64,000 nucleotides of DNA from Candidatus Nitrosopumilus sp. (GCF_029882185.1 NZ_JAOULD010000002.1:1-64000), one strand, 5' to 3'. Shown: positions 40,927-51,728, counted from the first letter of the stretch. Made by a program: numbers and translations. Notes: generated by a model from the letters alone, not told the origin.

Positions 40927-42003
40927 TTGAAAAGTAACCGTTCTAGTGTAATGATTTTGTTATTATCGCTGTTCATTGGATTTTCTGTAATTGCACTATT
41001 TCCAACTTTCTCCAATGCTCAGTCTGAATCAAAAACATTTGTAACTCATTCAGGATCTGTAATTAAAACATCTGGTGAAATAATTGATCCTGTGTATACT
41101 ACAACTGTTCCTGAATATACCGAGTCAACTATAGAATTTGATCCGATGGAATACTTGAGAGAGTTTAACTATGGAAATGTCTCTACATTGCCTGATGGTT
41201 CTGCTTTAAGAGAATTTACGATTATTGCTGATGATGATCAAATCATGGAAGTATCTCCTGGAATCTTCTTTAACGTGTGGACATTCAATGGTACTGTTCC
41301 AGGTCCAACAATCAGAGCAACTGAGGGAGATACTGTCAGGATAAAATTCATCAACAATGGTTCAAAGGAACACACTATGCATTTTCATGGAATTCATCCA
41401 GCAGAAATGGATGGTGTATTTGAAATAGTGGGTTCTGGTGGAGGACAATTTATCTATGAATTCGAGGCTGGCCCTGTAGGAGTTCATCCATACCATTGTC
41501 ATGTTATGCCCCTTGAAGAACACATTGTACGTGGTCTATATGGTGTTTTCATAGTTGATCCAAAAGAGGAACGTCCTCCAGCAGACGAAATGGTTATGGT
41601 GTTAAATGGTTTGGATATGGACTTTGATGGAGAAAATAATTTCTATGCTGCAAATACAATTCCATTTTATTACCAACACCACCCAATTCAAATTAATACC
41701 AATGAACTAATTCGAGTTTATGTTGTGAACATGGTTGAGTTTGATCCAATAAACAACCTTCACTTGCATGGCAATCTGTATAATTACTATCCAACTGGAA
41801 CAGATATTGTACCTTCGGCTTATACTGATATGATAACATTGTCTCAAACTGAGCGTGGAATCATGGAATTTGAATACGATTATCCTGGAAAATATCTATT
41901 CCATGCTCATAAGGTTGAATTTTCAGAAAAAGGATGGGTTGGAGTATTTCTAGTAAATGACAACCAAGATGAAAATATTCAGGACTCTGATTATGGAAGT
42001 TAA
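40927..42003 (+). CDS. Two-domain multicopper oxidase (secreted)
   Basis: 358 residues with a signal peptide (VMILLLSLFIGFSVIALF, then SNA-Q). Domain 1 has MHFHGIHPAEMDG (type 2/3 ligands) and HPYHCHVMPLEEHIVRGLYG, a type 1 copper site with Leu at the axial position. Domain 2 has NNLHLHG and YLFHAHKVEFSEKGW. It is in the family that includes two-domain laccases and the NirK-like oxidases of ammonia oxidisers. The substrate may be a reduced metal or small nitrogen compound. Start TTG 40927, leaderless by TATA spacing. Overlaps the ZIP gene. Confidence 0.92.
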   Translation: MKSNRSSVMILLLSLFIGFSVIALFPTFSNAQSESKTFVTHSGSVIKTSGEIIDPVYTTTVPEYTESTIEFDPMEYLREFNYGNVSTLPDGSALREFTIIADDDQIMEVSPGIFFNVWTFNGTVPGPTIRATEGDTVRIKFINNGSKEHTMHFHGIHPAEMDGVFEIVGSGGGQFIYEFEAGPVGVHPYHCHVMPLEEHIVRGLYGVFIVDPKEERPPADEMVMVLNGLDMDFDGENNFYAANTIPFYYQHHPIQINTNELIRVYVVNMVEFDPINNLHLHGNLYNYYPTGTDIVPSAYTDMITLSQTERGIMEFEYDYPGKYLFHAHKVEFSEKGWVGVFLVNDNQDENIQDSDYGS

Positions 42004-43174
42004 TAATCATAATTCTTCAAAAGGAAAAGTAATTGCCAGTGGAATTATTCCATTTGCATTTGTAATTTTGATGATGGTCTATATTTTTGGTCCAGGTGCT
42101 GATCTGTTAGATTTTGGAACTCCTTTACCTGAAGTGACAATTGAAAAAGTAGATTTTATTGGTTCTGAAATTCATGCTACCGTCCGAAATACTGGTCCGA
42201 TTCCCGTTGAAGTTGTAATGGCCGATATCAATGACAGAATTCAACCTGCGGCAGTAGAGCCTGACAGATTTTTGGAAAGATTCGAAACTACTCTTGTTAG
42301 AATTCCTTTTGAATGGAATGAAGCAGAACCCTATATTATTGGAATAACTATTGAAGATGGGACGAGATTTGAAAAAGAAGTTGAATCTGCTGCTCCTGCA
42401 TTAGAGCCCTCTTTAGATCTTGCTATCTTTTTTGCAATTATTGGAACCTATGTTGGAATTATCCCTGTGATGATTGGATTGTTATGGCTTCCTTTTATCA
42501 AGAAGATAAGTAAACAAAAATTCCATTTCTTTTTAGCATTAACTGCTGGATTGTTGCTTTTCTTAGCAATTGATTCTATTGAAGAAGCAATAGAAGTTTC
42601 TGATGAAAGCCTAGCAGGAAGCTTTAATGGTTCTTTACTAGTTGCTACAGTAACAATACTATCTTTTCTTGGATTATACTATTCAGGAAACAAACTTGTT
42701 GAAAGAGCTAGTTCATCAAAACTTGCAAAACCAGTTGCAATAGCATTAATGATTTCTATTGGTATAGGCCTGCATAACTTTGGTGAAGGTCTTGCAATTG
42801 GTGCAGCAGTTGGATTAGGCTCTGTTGCATTTAGTACATTTTTGATTGTAGGATTTGCCTTGCACAATACAACTGAAGGAATAGCAATTGCCGCCCCAAT
42901 GTCTCGAGGAAAACTAATGATTGGAAAATTGGCTGCGATGGGAATGATTGCAGGAGCACCTGCAATTTTTGGTGCATGGATTGGTGGTTTTTCATATTCC
43001 CCATTCACTTCGGTTATTTTCCTCTCAATTGGTGCTGGAGCAATATTTCAGGTAATAGTTGTAATAATGAAATGGATTCGAGATGAAGGTGATCATAATC
43101 TCTCAAGTGCTTCAGTGGCATCTGGATTTGCAGTTGGAATGCTAGTAATGTATCTGACCAGTATTCTTGTCTAG
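41993..43174 (+). CDS. ZIP-family divalent metal transporter with extracellular N-domain
   Basis: 393 residues. After one helix (about 12-32) comes an extracytoplasmic beta domain (about 40-130), then a ZIP core of seven or eight helices. The metal-site helices are HNFGEGLAIGAAVGLG and HNTTEGIAIAAP, both with the H-N-x-x-E-G signature. It should import Zn2+, Fe2+ or another divalent ion. ATG 41993 overlaps the oxidase stop by 11 bp, indicating coupled translation; the frame is open from ATG 41957. Confidence 0.92.
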   Translation: MEVNNHNSSKGKVIASGIIPFAFVILMMVYIFGPGADLLDFGTPLPEVTIEKVDFIGSEIHATVRNTGPIPVEVVMADINDRIQPAAVEPDRFLERFETTLVRIPFEWNEAEPYIIGITIEDGTRFEKEVESAAPALEPSLDLAIFFAIIGTYVGIIPVMIGLLWLPFIKKISKQKFHFFLALTAGLLLFLAIDSIEEAIEVSDESLAGSFNGSLLVATVTILSFLGLYYSGNKLVERASSSKLAKPVAIALMISIGIGLHNFGEGLAIGAAVGLGSVAFSTFLIVGFALHNTTEGIAIAAPMSRGKLMIGKLAAMGMIAGAPAIFGAWIGGFSYSPFTSVIFLSIGAGAIFQVIVVIMKWIRDEGDHNLSSASVASGFAVGMLVMYLTSILV

Positions 43175-44529
43175 AATGGTTCAGGATGTATTGTAATTAC
43201 AGAATTTTTAATTTCTGCTCTGATAATCTGCTCAATTTCAGATGTTAAATCATGAACTTTTTCAATTGACAAATCTCTGTCAAATGAACAATCGATATCT
43301 ATTTTGAGAATATTTTCAAATTTTAGTGATATTATTCTTCCAATTTTTTTGATGTCTGGATATTTTTCCAATATTTTTTTAATTCTTTCTTCGGTTTCAG
43401 TATCTTCTACATTGAATTTCTCTGGGACAGTAACAAATGGCTCTAGATGGATTGTGGCATGAGATATTTCTGGAATCTGTTCTTGAATTTTTAATTCAAT
43501 TATCTCTGAAATCTTATGAGCTGATGATAAATTAATCTCTCTATCTACCATTACATGTAGATTAGAATATGTTTTTCCTTTTGTTTTATGCATGCTAACA
43601 TTGTGAACTCCTCTGACCCCGTCAACACTTCTTGCAATGTCTAAAATTTTACCATCTAGTGGAACTTTACTCCAATTAGGCTCAAAATGAATTGTAGTTG
43701 ATGCATTAGGAATTTTATTTTTGATATTTTTTTCTACGCTGTCACTAATTTCATGAGCTTTATCAAAACTTGTATCTCCTCTTAATGAGATGGTTACATC
43801 TGCAAAAATCGTATCGCCTGATCTTCTCATGAGTATTGGACCTACATTGATGACTCCTTCAGTTGAATTTGAAATTTCTCTAACCTTTTTTACAAGTTCT
43901 GGAGAAATAACATCAGTCAAATCTAATGCTGTTTTGTATACTAGTTTAACACTTAGTGCAGCTAATAAAATTCCTAAAATTAATGCTGCAATAAAGTCTC
44001 CAAAATACATTCCATATGTAACCAAAACAATACCTCCTATTGCAACTAGTGTAGAGCCTAGATCCATAAATGCATGATAAAAATCTGCTTTGAGAGTAGC
44101 TCCGCCAATTTTTGTAATGGACTTTCTCAAAAGAATTATTCTAAAAAAATCAATTCCAATTGTATACAGTCCTCCAATTATTGCAAATAATCCTGGCAAA
44201 ATATTTGGTGGGGGACTCTGTAATCTATTTACAGATTCATAAATGAAAAAGCATGCAATCAAAAATATTGCTATCCCTCCAATTAATCCTCCAAGCGATT
44301 CTATTTTTCCATGCCCGTACGTATGTTCTGCATCTGGAGGTTTAATTGCCAGTCTTGCTGCTAATAATAAAACAAGTGTTACTACACTATCTAACAAAGC
44401 ATGAATTCCATCTGTGATTAATGCTAAACTGTTTGAAATTAGGCCAAAAATTAATTCTACTAAAAATGCTGAAAAAATGGCTAAAAGTGAAATTTGTAAA
44501 ACTCTGGTTCTTTGAACAAACATATCCAT
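43171..44529 (-). CDS. CDF-family cation efflux transporter with three C-terminal domains
   Basis: 452 residues. Six helices with both CDF metal motifs H-x3-D (DGIHALLDS in TM2 and YHAFMDLGS in TM5) and the Y-G-H-G-K loop (AEHTYGHGKIESLGG). The cytosolic part holds three successive ZT-dimer-like domains of about 75 residues, each ending in a His-x-x-P-like strand (TIHFEPNW, TIHLEPFV, TIHPEPF). It exports Zn2+, Mn2+, Fe2+ or similar with proton antiport. Convergent with the ZIP gene, overlapping by 4 bp. Confidence 0.93.
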   Translation of the reverse strand: MDMFVQRTRVLQISLLAIFSAFLVELIFGLISNSLALITDGIHALLDSVVTLVLLLAARLAIKPPDAEHTYGHGKIESLGGLIGGIAIFLIACFFIYESVNRLQSPPPNILPGLFAIIGGLYTIGIDFFRIILLRKSITKIGGATLKADFYHAFMDLGSTLVAIGGIVLVTYGMYFGDFIAALILGILLAALSVKLVYKTALDLTDVISPELVKKVREISNSTEGVINVGPILMRRSGDTIFADVTISLRGDTSFDKAHEISDSVEKNIKNKIPNASTTIHFEPNWSKVPLDGKILDIARSVDGVRGVHNVSMHKTKGKTYSNLHVMVDREINLSSAHKISEIIELKIQEQIPEISHATIHLEPFVTVPEKFNVEDTETEERIKKILEKYPDIKKIGRIISLKFENILKIDIDCSFDRDLSIEKVHDLTSEIEQIIRAEIKNSVITIHPEPF

Positions 44530-44618
44530 GTTTTTTGATAATTTGAATCACGTATTACAGTTTTCTAAGGAGAATTGATGCGACAACATTATTTGTCATT
44601 AAATCTTGTCTTACGAAT

Positions 44619-47600
44619 GTGTGGGATGTAAAATATCTGAGCCTATTTGCTCTTCTTTCAATTATATCATTAATTCCAATTGTTGAGGTTGATGCATCAA
44701 GTAATCCAAACTTGTTTGTCTCTGCTGAAAATTCACAATTTGAAAATCATTTTTCTGGCTCTATGGTAATTGAAGTGGTAGTAATTGATCCTAATCTAAG
44801 TGATACTGGCGAAGGGAAAGGTGAACCTGATGTTACTATTAATGGAAAATCATTACGAATGGTTCAAGCAACTGACGGTAGTTGGTATGCTTATTTTGCC
44901 AATGTTGACAAAGCCAAGGAAGCTGATTCTACAGTAGGTAAAGATGGTAAAGGACTGGATTTTGGAGTTTTCTGTAGTAGAAATACCCTTTCTTCTGTGA
45001 TTGGAATCTCTCTTTCAGAAACTGATGGATTTGCAGTTCCACGCTCTACTCCTGATTCTACTAATGGCAATTCTTCGTTTACATCATGTACTGGTTCTCC
45101 ATCTGGTGCAATTTGGAATAATGTTGTTAGACATGCAAAGTCAGTTAATACAAATCCGAATGTACCTTCTGGACAAATAGGAATAGATTCTAACGCATGG
45201 CCATTAATTCAACTATTTTCATTTGATGATGTTACAATTCAATACAATCCTGCTGGTCAATCACAGAAAGTCCTACTAGAGTATGATGATATTCCAAATA
45301 TCTCTATGAACATTGATAGATCTCTTTATCCTGAAAACGCTGAAGTTTTTTTGTCAGTAAATGATTTTCAATTAAATCAAGATCCTACTGATGAAGATTC
45401 TTGGACTTTTAATGTAGGTGCTACTCCATCTGTTTTTTATCAAGCATATGATAGTTCTGGCTCTGATTCTGCAAATGGCGGTTCTGGTTTAGTAGACTTG
45501 GTTCCATATCTATCAAATATTGGTTTTGAGGATAATGGGGAACTCTCTATAAACAAAAATTCTGTTCTTGAATTACAATCTAATGATGAACAACCTGATA
45601 CTAGTATCTCTAATGGACTTGTGATATATTCTGAAATTATTACTCTGGTTGAAGATTTTCCAAATTCTGGTATATTTGATACTGGAGATGATAGTGATCA
45701 ATCTGTTTTAGGAATTTTAAATGATGTTCCACGAGGTCAAACTGGTTCTATAACCTATAATAAAAAATCTATTTCTGTTCTAACTGGTTCTTCATCAGCT
45801 AATGTTTCACTTGATGATCCTATTTTGACAATTGGTGATGACTCTCAATCATTAAAACCTGGAACCGAATTGTCTGTAGTTCTTGTTGATCCTGATCAAA
45901 ACATAAACTCTGGCTCAAGAGATCATCTAGATGTTTATCGTGTAACTGCGCTCATCCCTTCAATAACAATTGGAAATCCTGTAACTCTTGAAAATGCTCA
46001 AAATGTTCTATTTCATACATCGTCTTTACTTACAGGCAGTACTGCAAATTCCTCTGTACCTGATTCTAATTCTGACAGACTCCATATTGATACTTCAAAT
46101 GTATCTAATGGTTCTTATGAGATAATTTCGATAAATCTGGGGATTTCCACTTCTAATTTAGCCTCTTCTTTACTTGATGTCTCTGAATTTAACACTGTTG
46201 GCACAAATTGGATTAATTATGACTTAAGATCCATTGAAAATGATTTAGGCATTACTGATTTTACGGATACATCCTTTTCTCTTTATTTTGGAACTCTTAC
46301 TGGACCGTATGTTACTATAGTTGATGCCGGTGACATTTCATCACCAAATGGCTTTATACAAATTGATGATTCTGATGTGACAGATATTTTTGATAAAAGT
46401 GGTACTGTATATCTTGTAATTGATTTTGATTCTTCTAATGATGATTCTGGTATGGTGTTTGTTTCTAATGAAATAAACCAACAGCCAATCGTATTTGATC
46501 TTTTTTCTTTTGGATTAAAAAATGATGAAAGCATAAACAATTCAATTTATCGTTTTGAGTTGGAAGAAACTCTGGATAATTCTTCTACTTTTGAAGGTAC
46601 TTTTGAATATGCTGTTACAAATCAACTAAACATACTAGATCCCAATTTCATTCAAACTATACAAACTATTGATGACGAAATTAAAATCATTGTAACAAAT
46701 AGACTGATTGATGAAAATGGAGTTACAATATCTTACTCTGATTTGGATGAAGTTGGTGTATCAACTACGACTTCTACAAAATCTGATATTGCTACAAATT
46801 CTGGCGTTGTTTCAACATCGTCTACAACTTTTAGATTTGGACAACCAGTCACTCTAACTCTAAAAGACTCTGATCTTAATTTAAAAAGTGATACAATAGA
46901 AAGTTATCATGTTATCGATGATCCAAATTCTCCTAATGTGGATACAGTGGGAAAAGATGGAGAAATTTTATTAGAAATCAAACTTAAAGACATTCGCTAC
47001 AAACGTTGTACAATAAATGGCATTGAACATGGTGGTTTAGCTTCTACTGGATTCTCGTTAATTGAAACTGGACCAAGTACAGGAATTTTTGAAGGTGTAT
47101 TCAAAATGCCTTCTCAAATTTGTGACAAATCTGGAACCAAGTTGATCTCTACTGCAGGAGGGAGTCTTGATGCAAAATATTATGATTCAAGAGATAATTC
47201 CGGTAATCCCAATATTTTCAGTTCATTAAGAGACAGATCAGTTTCATTTCAAAGTTCTTCCAAACTTAGTGCATATGATATTGTAAAACCTGTTTCCGGA
47301 AAAATCGAAGAAATTATTCTTTCTGGAAGTATTGATAATTCTAGAAGAGGAATTCCTCTTACAGTAATCATAACCGCCCCTGATGGACATACACAAAATT
47401 TTGCTGCGACACTGTCCAGTAATGGTAGTTACAAATCCATTATTTCTATCAATGAACATTCTTTGTCTGGTGTTTACAAAATTAATTTATTTTATAATGA
47501 ATCATTTGTAAAAGAAATTTCATTTACTGTCTCTGACCCTAAAATCCCTGATTGGATCAAAAACAATGCTCAATCTTGGTCTTCTGATAATTCCTCTGAT

Positions 47601-47795
47601 TCTGAATTTATTGACGGAATTGAATACTTTGTTGATAATGGATTCATCATCAAGCCAAACTCTTCTGTTTCTAAACAAGAAATCCCTGATTGGATCAAAA
47701 ACAATGCAAAATGGTGGATAAATAATCAAATTTCTGATGAAGACTTTATTAAATCAATTCAATACTTGGTCAAAAAAGGTATCATTAGAATATGA
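44619..47795 (+). CDS. Large secreted surface protein (1058 aa) with C-terminal IPDWIKNNA repeats
   Basis: Starts GTG with a signal peptide (YLSLFALLSIISLIPIVEV, then DASS). The body is beta-rich and full of S, T, D and N, with repeated Ig-like or S-layer-like motifs (SIDNSRRGIPLTVIITAPDG resembles the Ig-like modules of the neighbouring surface proteins). The C-terminus has two tandem copies of a roughly 45-residue module beginning K/E-I-P-D-W-I-K-N-N-A (about residues 963 and 1016) and ending in F-I-x-x-I-x-Y-x-V-x-x-G. It is a candidate cell-envelope or S-layer-associated protein. No C-terminal anchor helix is visible. Confidence 0.85.
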   Translation: MWDVKYLSLFALLSIISLIPIVEVDASSNPNLFVSAENSQFENHFSGSMVIEVVVIDPNLSDTGEGKGEPDVTINGKSLRMVQATDGSWYAYFANVDKAKEADSTVGKDGKGLDFGVFCSRNTLSSVIGISLSETDGFAVPRSTPDSTNGNSSFTSCTGSPSGAIWNNVVRHAKSVNTNPNVPSGQIGIDSNAWPLIQLFSFDDVTIQYNPAGQSQKVLLEYDDIPNISMNIDRSLYPENAEVFLSVNDFQLNQDPTDEDSWTFNVGATPSVFYQAYDSSGSDSANGGSGLVDLVPYLSNIGFEDNGELSINKNSVLELQSNDEQPDTSISNGLVIYSEIITLVEDFPNSGIFDTGDDSDQSVLGILNDVPRGQTGSITYNKKSISVLTGSSSANVSLDDPILTIGDDSQSLKPGTELSVVLVDPDQNINSGSRDHLDVYRVTALIPSITIGNPVTLENAQNVLFHTSSLLTGSTANSSVPDSNSDRLHIDTSNVSNGSYEIISINLGISTSNLASSLLDVSEFNTVGTNWINYDLRSIENDLGITDFTDTSFSLYFGTLTGPYVTIVDAGDISSPNGFIQIDDSDVTDIFDKSGTVYLVIDFDSSNDDSGMVFVSNEINQQPIVFDLFSFGLKNDESINNSIYRFELEETLDNSSTFEGTFEYAVTNQLNILDPNFIQTIQTIDDEIKIIVTNRLIDENGVTISYSDLDEVGVSTTTSTKSDIATNSGVVSTSSTTFRFGQPVTLTLKDSDLNLKSDTIESYHVIDDPNSPNVDTVGKDGEILLEIKLKDIRYKRCTINGIEHGGLASTGFSLIETGPSTGIFEGVFKMPSQICDKSGTKLISTAGGSLDAKYYDSRDNSGNPNIFSSLRDRSVSFQSSSKLSAYDIVKPVSGKIEEIILSGSIDNSRRGIPLTVIITAPDGHTQNFAATLSSNGSYKSIISINEHSLSGVYKINLFYNESFVKEISFTVSDPKIPDWIKNNAQSWSSDNSSDSEFIDGIEYFVDNGFIIKPNSSVSKQEIPDWIKNNAKWWINNQISDEDFIKSIQYLVKKGIIRI

Positions 47796-47840
47796 TCTGG
47801 TCAATTTTTATTTCGTTGAAAATATAAATACTCTCAAATC

Positions 47841-48824
<984 letters not shown>

Positions 48825-48871
48825 TCTATTTCCCACTCTAAGTTATTATATTGAAACACTTGTAATAATTC

Positions 48872-49195
48872 ATGCATATCGAATATGAAGAATTTGAAAC
48901 AATCGAAGATCTTCTAATGTATATGGCATCTGCTGCCCCTCCGATGAAAAATACAATGCCTATTAACTCTTACAAAGGGTATGTAATGTCTTTTATTCCA
49001 CTGAGTCCTTCAACTGGAGAAACATATCTTATGCTTTATGTAAAAGATTCACTTGAGCCAGGAATTTATGAATTTGATGTTTCGTCAAAATCTTTTAAAA
49101 AAGTTGAAAGTGTTGAGAGAGCAGATAAAGTTTACTTTATCTCTCTAACCCCAAAACGAAATACTATAGCTGACATTGCTATTGAAAATCTATAA
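48872..49195 (+). CDS. Hypothetical protein (107 aa)
   Basis: A soluble alpha/beta protein starting MHIEYEEFETIEDLLMYMAS, with a central strand pair (GYVMSFIPL; ETYLMLYVKD) and VYFISLTPKRNTI near the end. No cysteines, membrane helices or known motif. It follows the CFI-box gene by 47 bp on the same strand. Probably a genuine cytosolic protein of unknown role. Confidence 0.75.
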   Translation: MHIEYEEFETIEDLLMYMASAAPPMKNTMPINSYKGYVMSFIPLSPSTGETYLMLYVKDSLEPGIYEFDVSSKSFKKVESVERADKVYFISLTPKRNTIADIAIENL

Positions 49196-49270
49196 AAATA
49201 GAATTCTCCTTTCCATGTCTAGGTAATTACGTAGATTATAATTTGTTGCAAAATTGTTATAATTAAAAAT

Positions 49271-50851
49271 CTACAATTTCTTTGTTTGAATTTTAGGTGC
49301 AGACACTGATCTACTTCTAGCATATTTGCCAATAATCTCATCTGGTGTTCTTCCATTGAATAGATCTTTGCATAGTCCTCTAAGATATCTCATAATTGCC
49401 CAAGTACCAGCTTTGAGAATTCCATACATGAATACTTTCATTGGAGGACCATATGTCTTGTTTCTAAGAATAATTGGAATGATGTCATTAATCACACGTA
49501 AGTTATTCTCCCAGCATTTCCAAAATAATGTGAATTGTGCTTCATTCAAGTTTCCAAAGTGCATGGAATTCTTTTCACTAAAGTCTTGGTAAAGTAATGG
49601 TGCAACCAAACCTCTAAAGTCCATTTCTCTAAAATCACTCATCATATCTATAGTGTATTGAATATCATCAGGTGTTTCATCAGGCCATCCAATGATAATT
49701 GTTGCAGCTGGGAACCAGTGATTCTCATTTAGAATTTTTGCACCTTCTCGTACCACACTTCCCCACTCCTCAGGTGCAAATGGTTTTGTTTTAACACCTA
49801 GGTGTTTTTTTACCATATCTGGTGCAACTGTTTCTATTCCTAAATTAGTTGCAAGCCATCTGCCAGTTTTATCCTGTTCATTAACATGTGAAATCTGCTG
49901 CATCAGTAATGGGTCTGCTGCTACTGCAGAAAATGTCATATGTGTTGTGCCGATAAAGTTTGCACCCAATCCTTTGAGTCCTTTCCATAAATCAACTATG
50001 GCATCTCTGTTTGGAACAAAGTCTCTATTGTCACATCCATAGAGCAACATTTCATCTGAATGTAACCAAATTGAATCAAATCCATAATCTAAGTTAGTCT
50101 TTGCCTCATGCTGTAATCTCTCTAGTGGGAGATCTTTTTTTGATCTTTTATTCACATCACAAAAGTCACATCCTCTTCCACAACCACGCATTGCTTCAAT
50201 TAGAGAATTGATTGTAGGGCCTTCGATTACTGGAATATTCTCAAGATTTCTTACAAAACAATGCATTAGTTCTGGTGCATCATTTTTTTCTAAATCTTGA
50301 AACAAGTCTACTGCTAATTCATCAGCTTCTCCTACAACAACTGTATCAATTCCATGAATTTTCATTCTATCTGATTTAGCTAATTCCCAAGCACCGTTTC
50401 CTCCAACGACAACTTTGAAATCATATTTCTTTTTGAGCTGAATTATGCTTGCACACATTTTTTTAAATTTCATTGCAACATAGGATAATTTTTCTGGAGA
50501 CATTGTTGTTGTAACTGGAGCCATTCCTAATGGATCCATTACATTGATTCCTACTACTTTAGTATCTGGCCCAATTGATTTTTGAAGCATTTCTGGGTGG
50601 GCCATGAACACATCTTCTCTTTTATATCCTCCTTGAATCAAAGAACTTTCAATTCTTCTTAGTCCTACTTGAGCAACTTTTACTTCACCTGTGATTGGAT
50701 CAGTTTCTACAGAGGGACAAAATACTTTATCAAAAACCCATTCAGGTAGAACCTCATATGGTCCACATGCAATAAACCCGTAAAGAAAATTTCCTCGATA
50801 ATTTGTCATTAAACTACGATCAGCAGTAAGAACAACACGTTTGCCGGACAA
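49271..50851 (-). CDS. B12-binding-type radical SAM enzyme
   Basis: 526 residues. The N-terminal 200 residues resemble a degenerate cobalamin-binding fold (VVGINVMDPLGM; FKVVVGGNGAWELA; IDTVVVGEAD). The radical SAM cluster motif C-x3-C-x2-C is at 224-231 (RGCGRGCDFCDVNKRSKK). The SAM barrel continues (SIWLHSDEMLLYG; TNLGIETVAPDMVKK; ATIIIGWPDETPDDI) and a 150-residue C-terminal domain follows. This layout is shared by tetraether lipid-modifying enzymes (GDGT ring synthases) and other class B methyltransferases; the substrate is not established. TTG start, about 30 nt after TATATAAG on the minus strand. Confidence 0.85.
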   Translation of the reverse strand: MSGKRVVLTADRSLMTNYRGNFLYGFIACGPYEVLPEWVFDKVFCPSVETDPITGEVKVAQVGLRRIESSLIQGGYKREDVFMAHPEMLQKSIGPDTKVVGINVMDPLGMAPVTTTMSPEKLSYVAMKFKKMCASIIQLKKKYDFKVVVGGNGAWELAKSDRMKIHGIDTVVVGEADELAVDLFQDLEKNDAPELMHCFVRNLENIPVIEGPTINSLIEAMRGCGRGCDFCDVNKRSKKDLPLERLQHEAKTNLDYGFDSIWLHSDEMLLYGCDNRDFVPNRDAIVDLWKGLKGLGANFIGTTHMTFSAVAADPLLMQQISHVNEQDKTGRWLATNLGIETVAPDMVKKHLGVKTKPFAPEEWGSVVREGAKILNENHWFPAATIIIGWPDETPDDIQYTIDMMSDFREMDFRGLVAPLLYQDFSEKNSMHFGNLNEAQFTLFWKCWENNLRVINDIIPIILRNKTYGPPMKVFMYGILKAGTWAIMRYLRGLCKDLFNGRTPDEIIGKYARSRSVSAPKIQTKKL

Positions 50852-50897
50852 CTATGGAACTTCCTTTATGTATCTTATATATGATTTACGAGATATG

Positions 50898-51695
50898 TTA
50901 GTCTTGAAAATTCCATCTTGAATTATTTTTTTTAATTGCTCTGTTCGCAATGTTTGCTGCAATCCCTCCTGCAGCTATTCCGTTGTCTATATTTACAACA
51001 GATAGTCCTAAAGAACAACTCTGAAGCATTGATGCAAGTGCTGCAATTCCTTTTTCACCATATCCATACCCTACTGACGTTGGAATTCCTATGACTGGAA
51101 TGTCTACTAGGGTAGACACTAGAGTAGCTAAAGCACCTTCCATTCCTGCTGCAACTATGATGCAATCCACATCTTCATTAATCATTTTTTTTAAAATTGG
51201 AAAAACTCTTTGGATTCCGGCAATTCCTACATCATAGCTTGTAATGCATTTGCAATTCATCGCCTTGCACATTAATCTTGATTCTTCTGCTACTCCAATA
51301 TCTGAAGTACCTGCAGTCATTATTCCAACTTTTCCACCATGAAATTTAATTGGTTTTTTAAAGAGTAGCAATGATGATGAATTTTTCCCCGTTTCCACTT
51401 TAACTTTTAATCTCTTTACAAACACTAAAATTTTTGGATAATCTTCTTTCTTAATTCTAGATACTATTACTGAATTTGTTTTTTCTAGAGTTTTTTTAAT
51501 AATTTTTTTAATCTCATCTAATTCCTTGGTTTCTGCAAAAACTACTTCTGGAATACCTCTTCTTTTCCTTCTATTGATGTCTATTTTTACAAATCCTTCT
51601 ACTTCTTCAATTGAATAAAGTGACAATAATTTTTTAGCATTATTTACTGAAATTTTTCCTTCTTTTAGTGCTTCTAAAATTTCATGAATTTCCAA
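50898..51695 (-). CDS. larB: LarB, nickel-pincer cofactor biosynthesis carboxylase
   Basis: 265 residues. The N-terminal helical part (LEALKEGKISVNNAKKLL) precedes a PurE-like domain: GKVGIMTAGTSDIGVAEES, TSYDVGIAGIQR, IIVAAGMEGALATLVSTLVD and IPTSVGYGYGEKGIAAL. LarB carboxylates nicotinate adenine dinucleotide and hydrolyses it, the first step toward the nickel-pincer nucleotide. Start ATG 51695, 33 bp after the mdh stop on the same strand. Confidence 0.94.
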   Translation of the reverse strand: MEIHEILEALKEGKISVNNAKKLLSLYSIEEVEGFVKIDINRRKRRGIPEVVFAETKELDEIKKIIKKTLEKTNSVIVSRIKKEDYPKILVFVKRLKVKVETGKNSSSLLLFKKPIKFHGGKVGIMTAGTSDIGVAEESRLMCKAMNCKCITSYDVGIAGIQRVFPILKKMINEDVDCIIVAAGMEGALATLVSTLVDIPVIGIPTSVGYGYGEKGIAALASMLQSCSLGLSVVNIDNGIAAGGIAANIANRAIKKNNSRWNFQD

Positions 51696-51728
51696 TGATG
51701 GATTTGATTTGTTAGTATAAAAAAAGGC

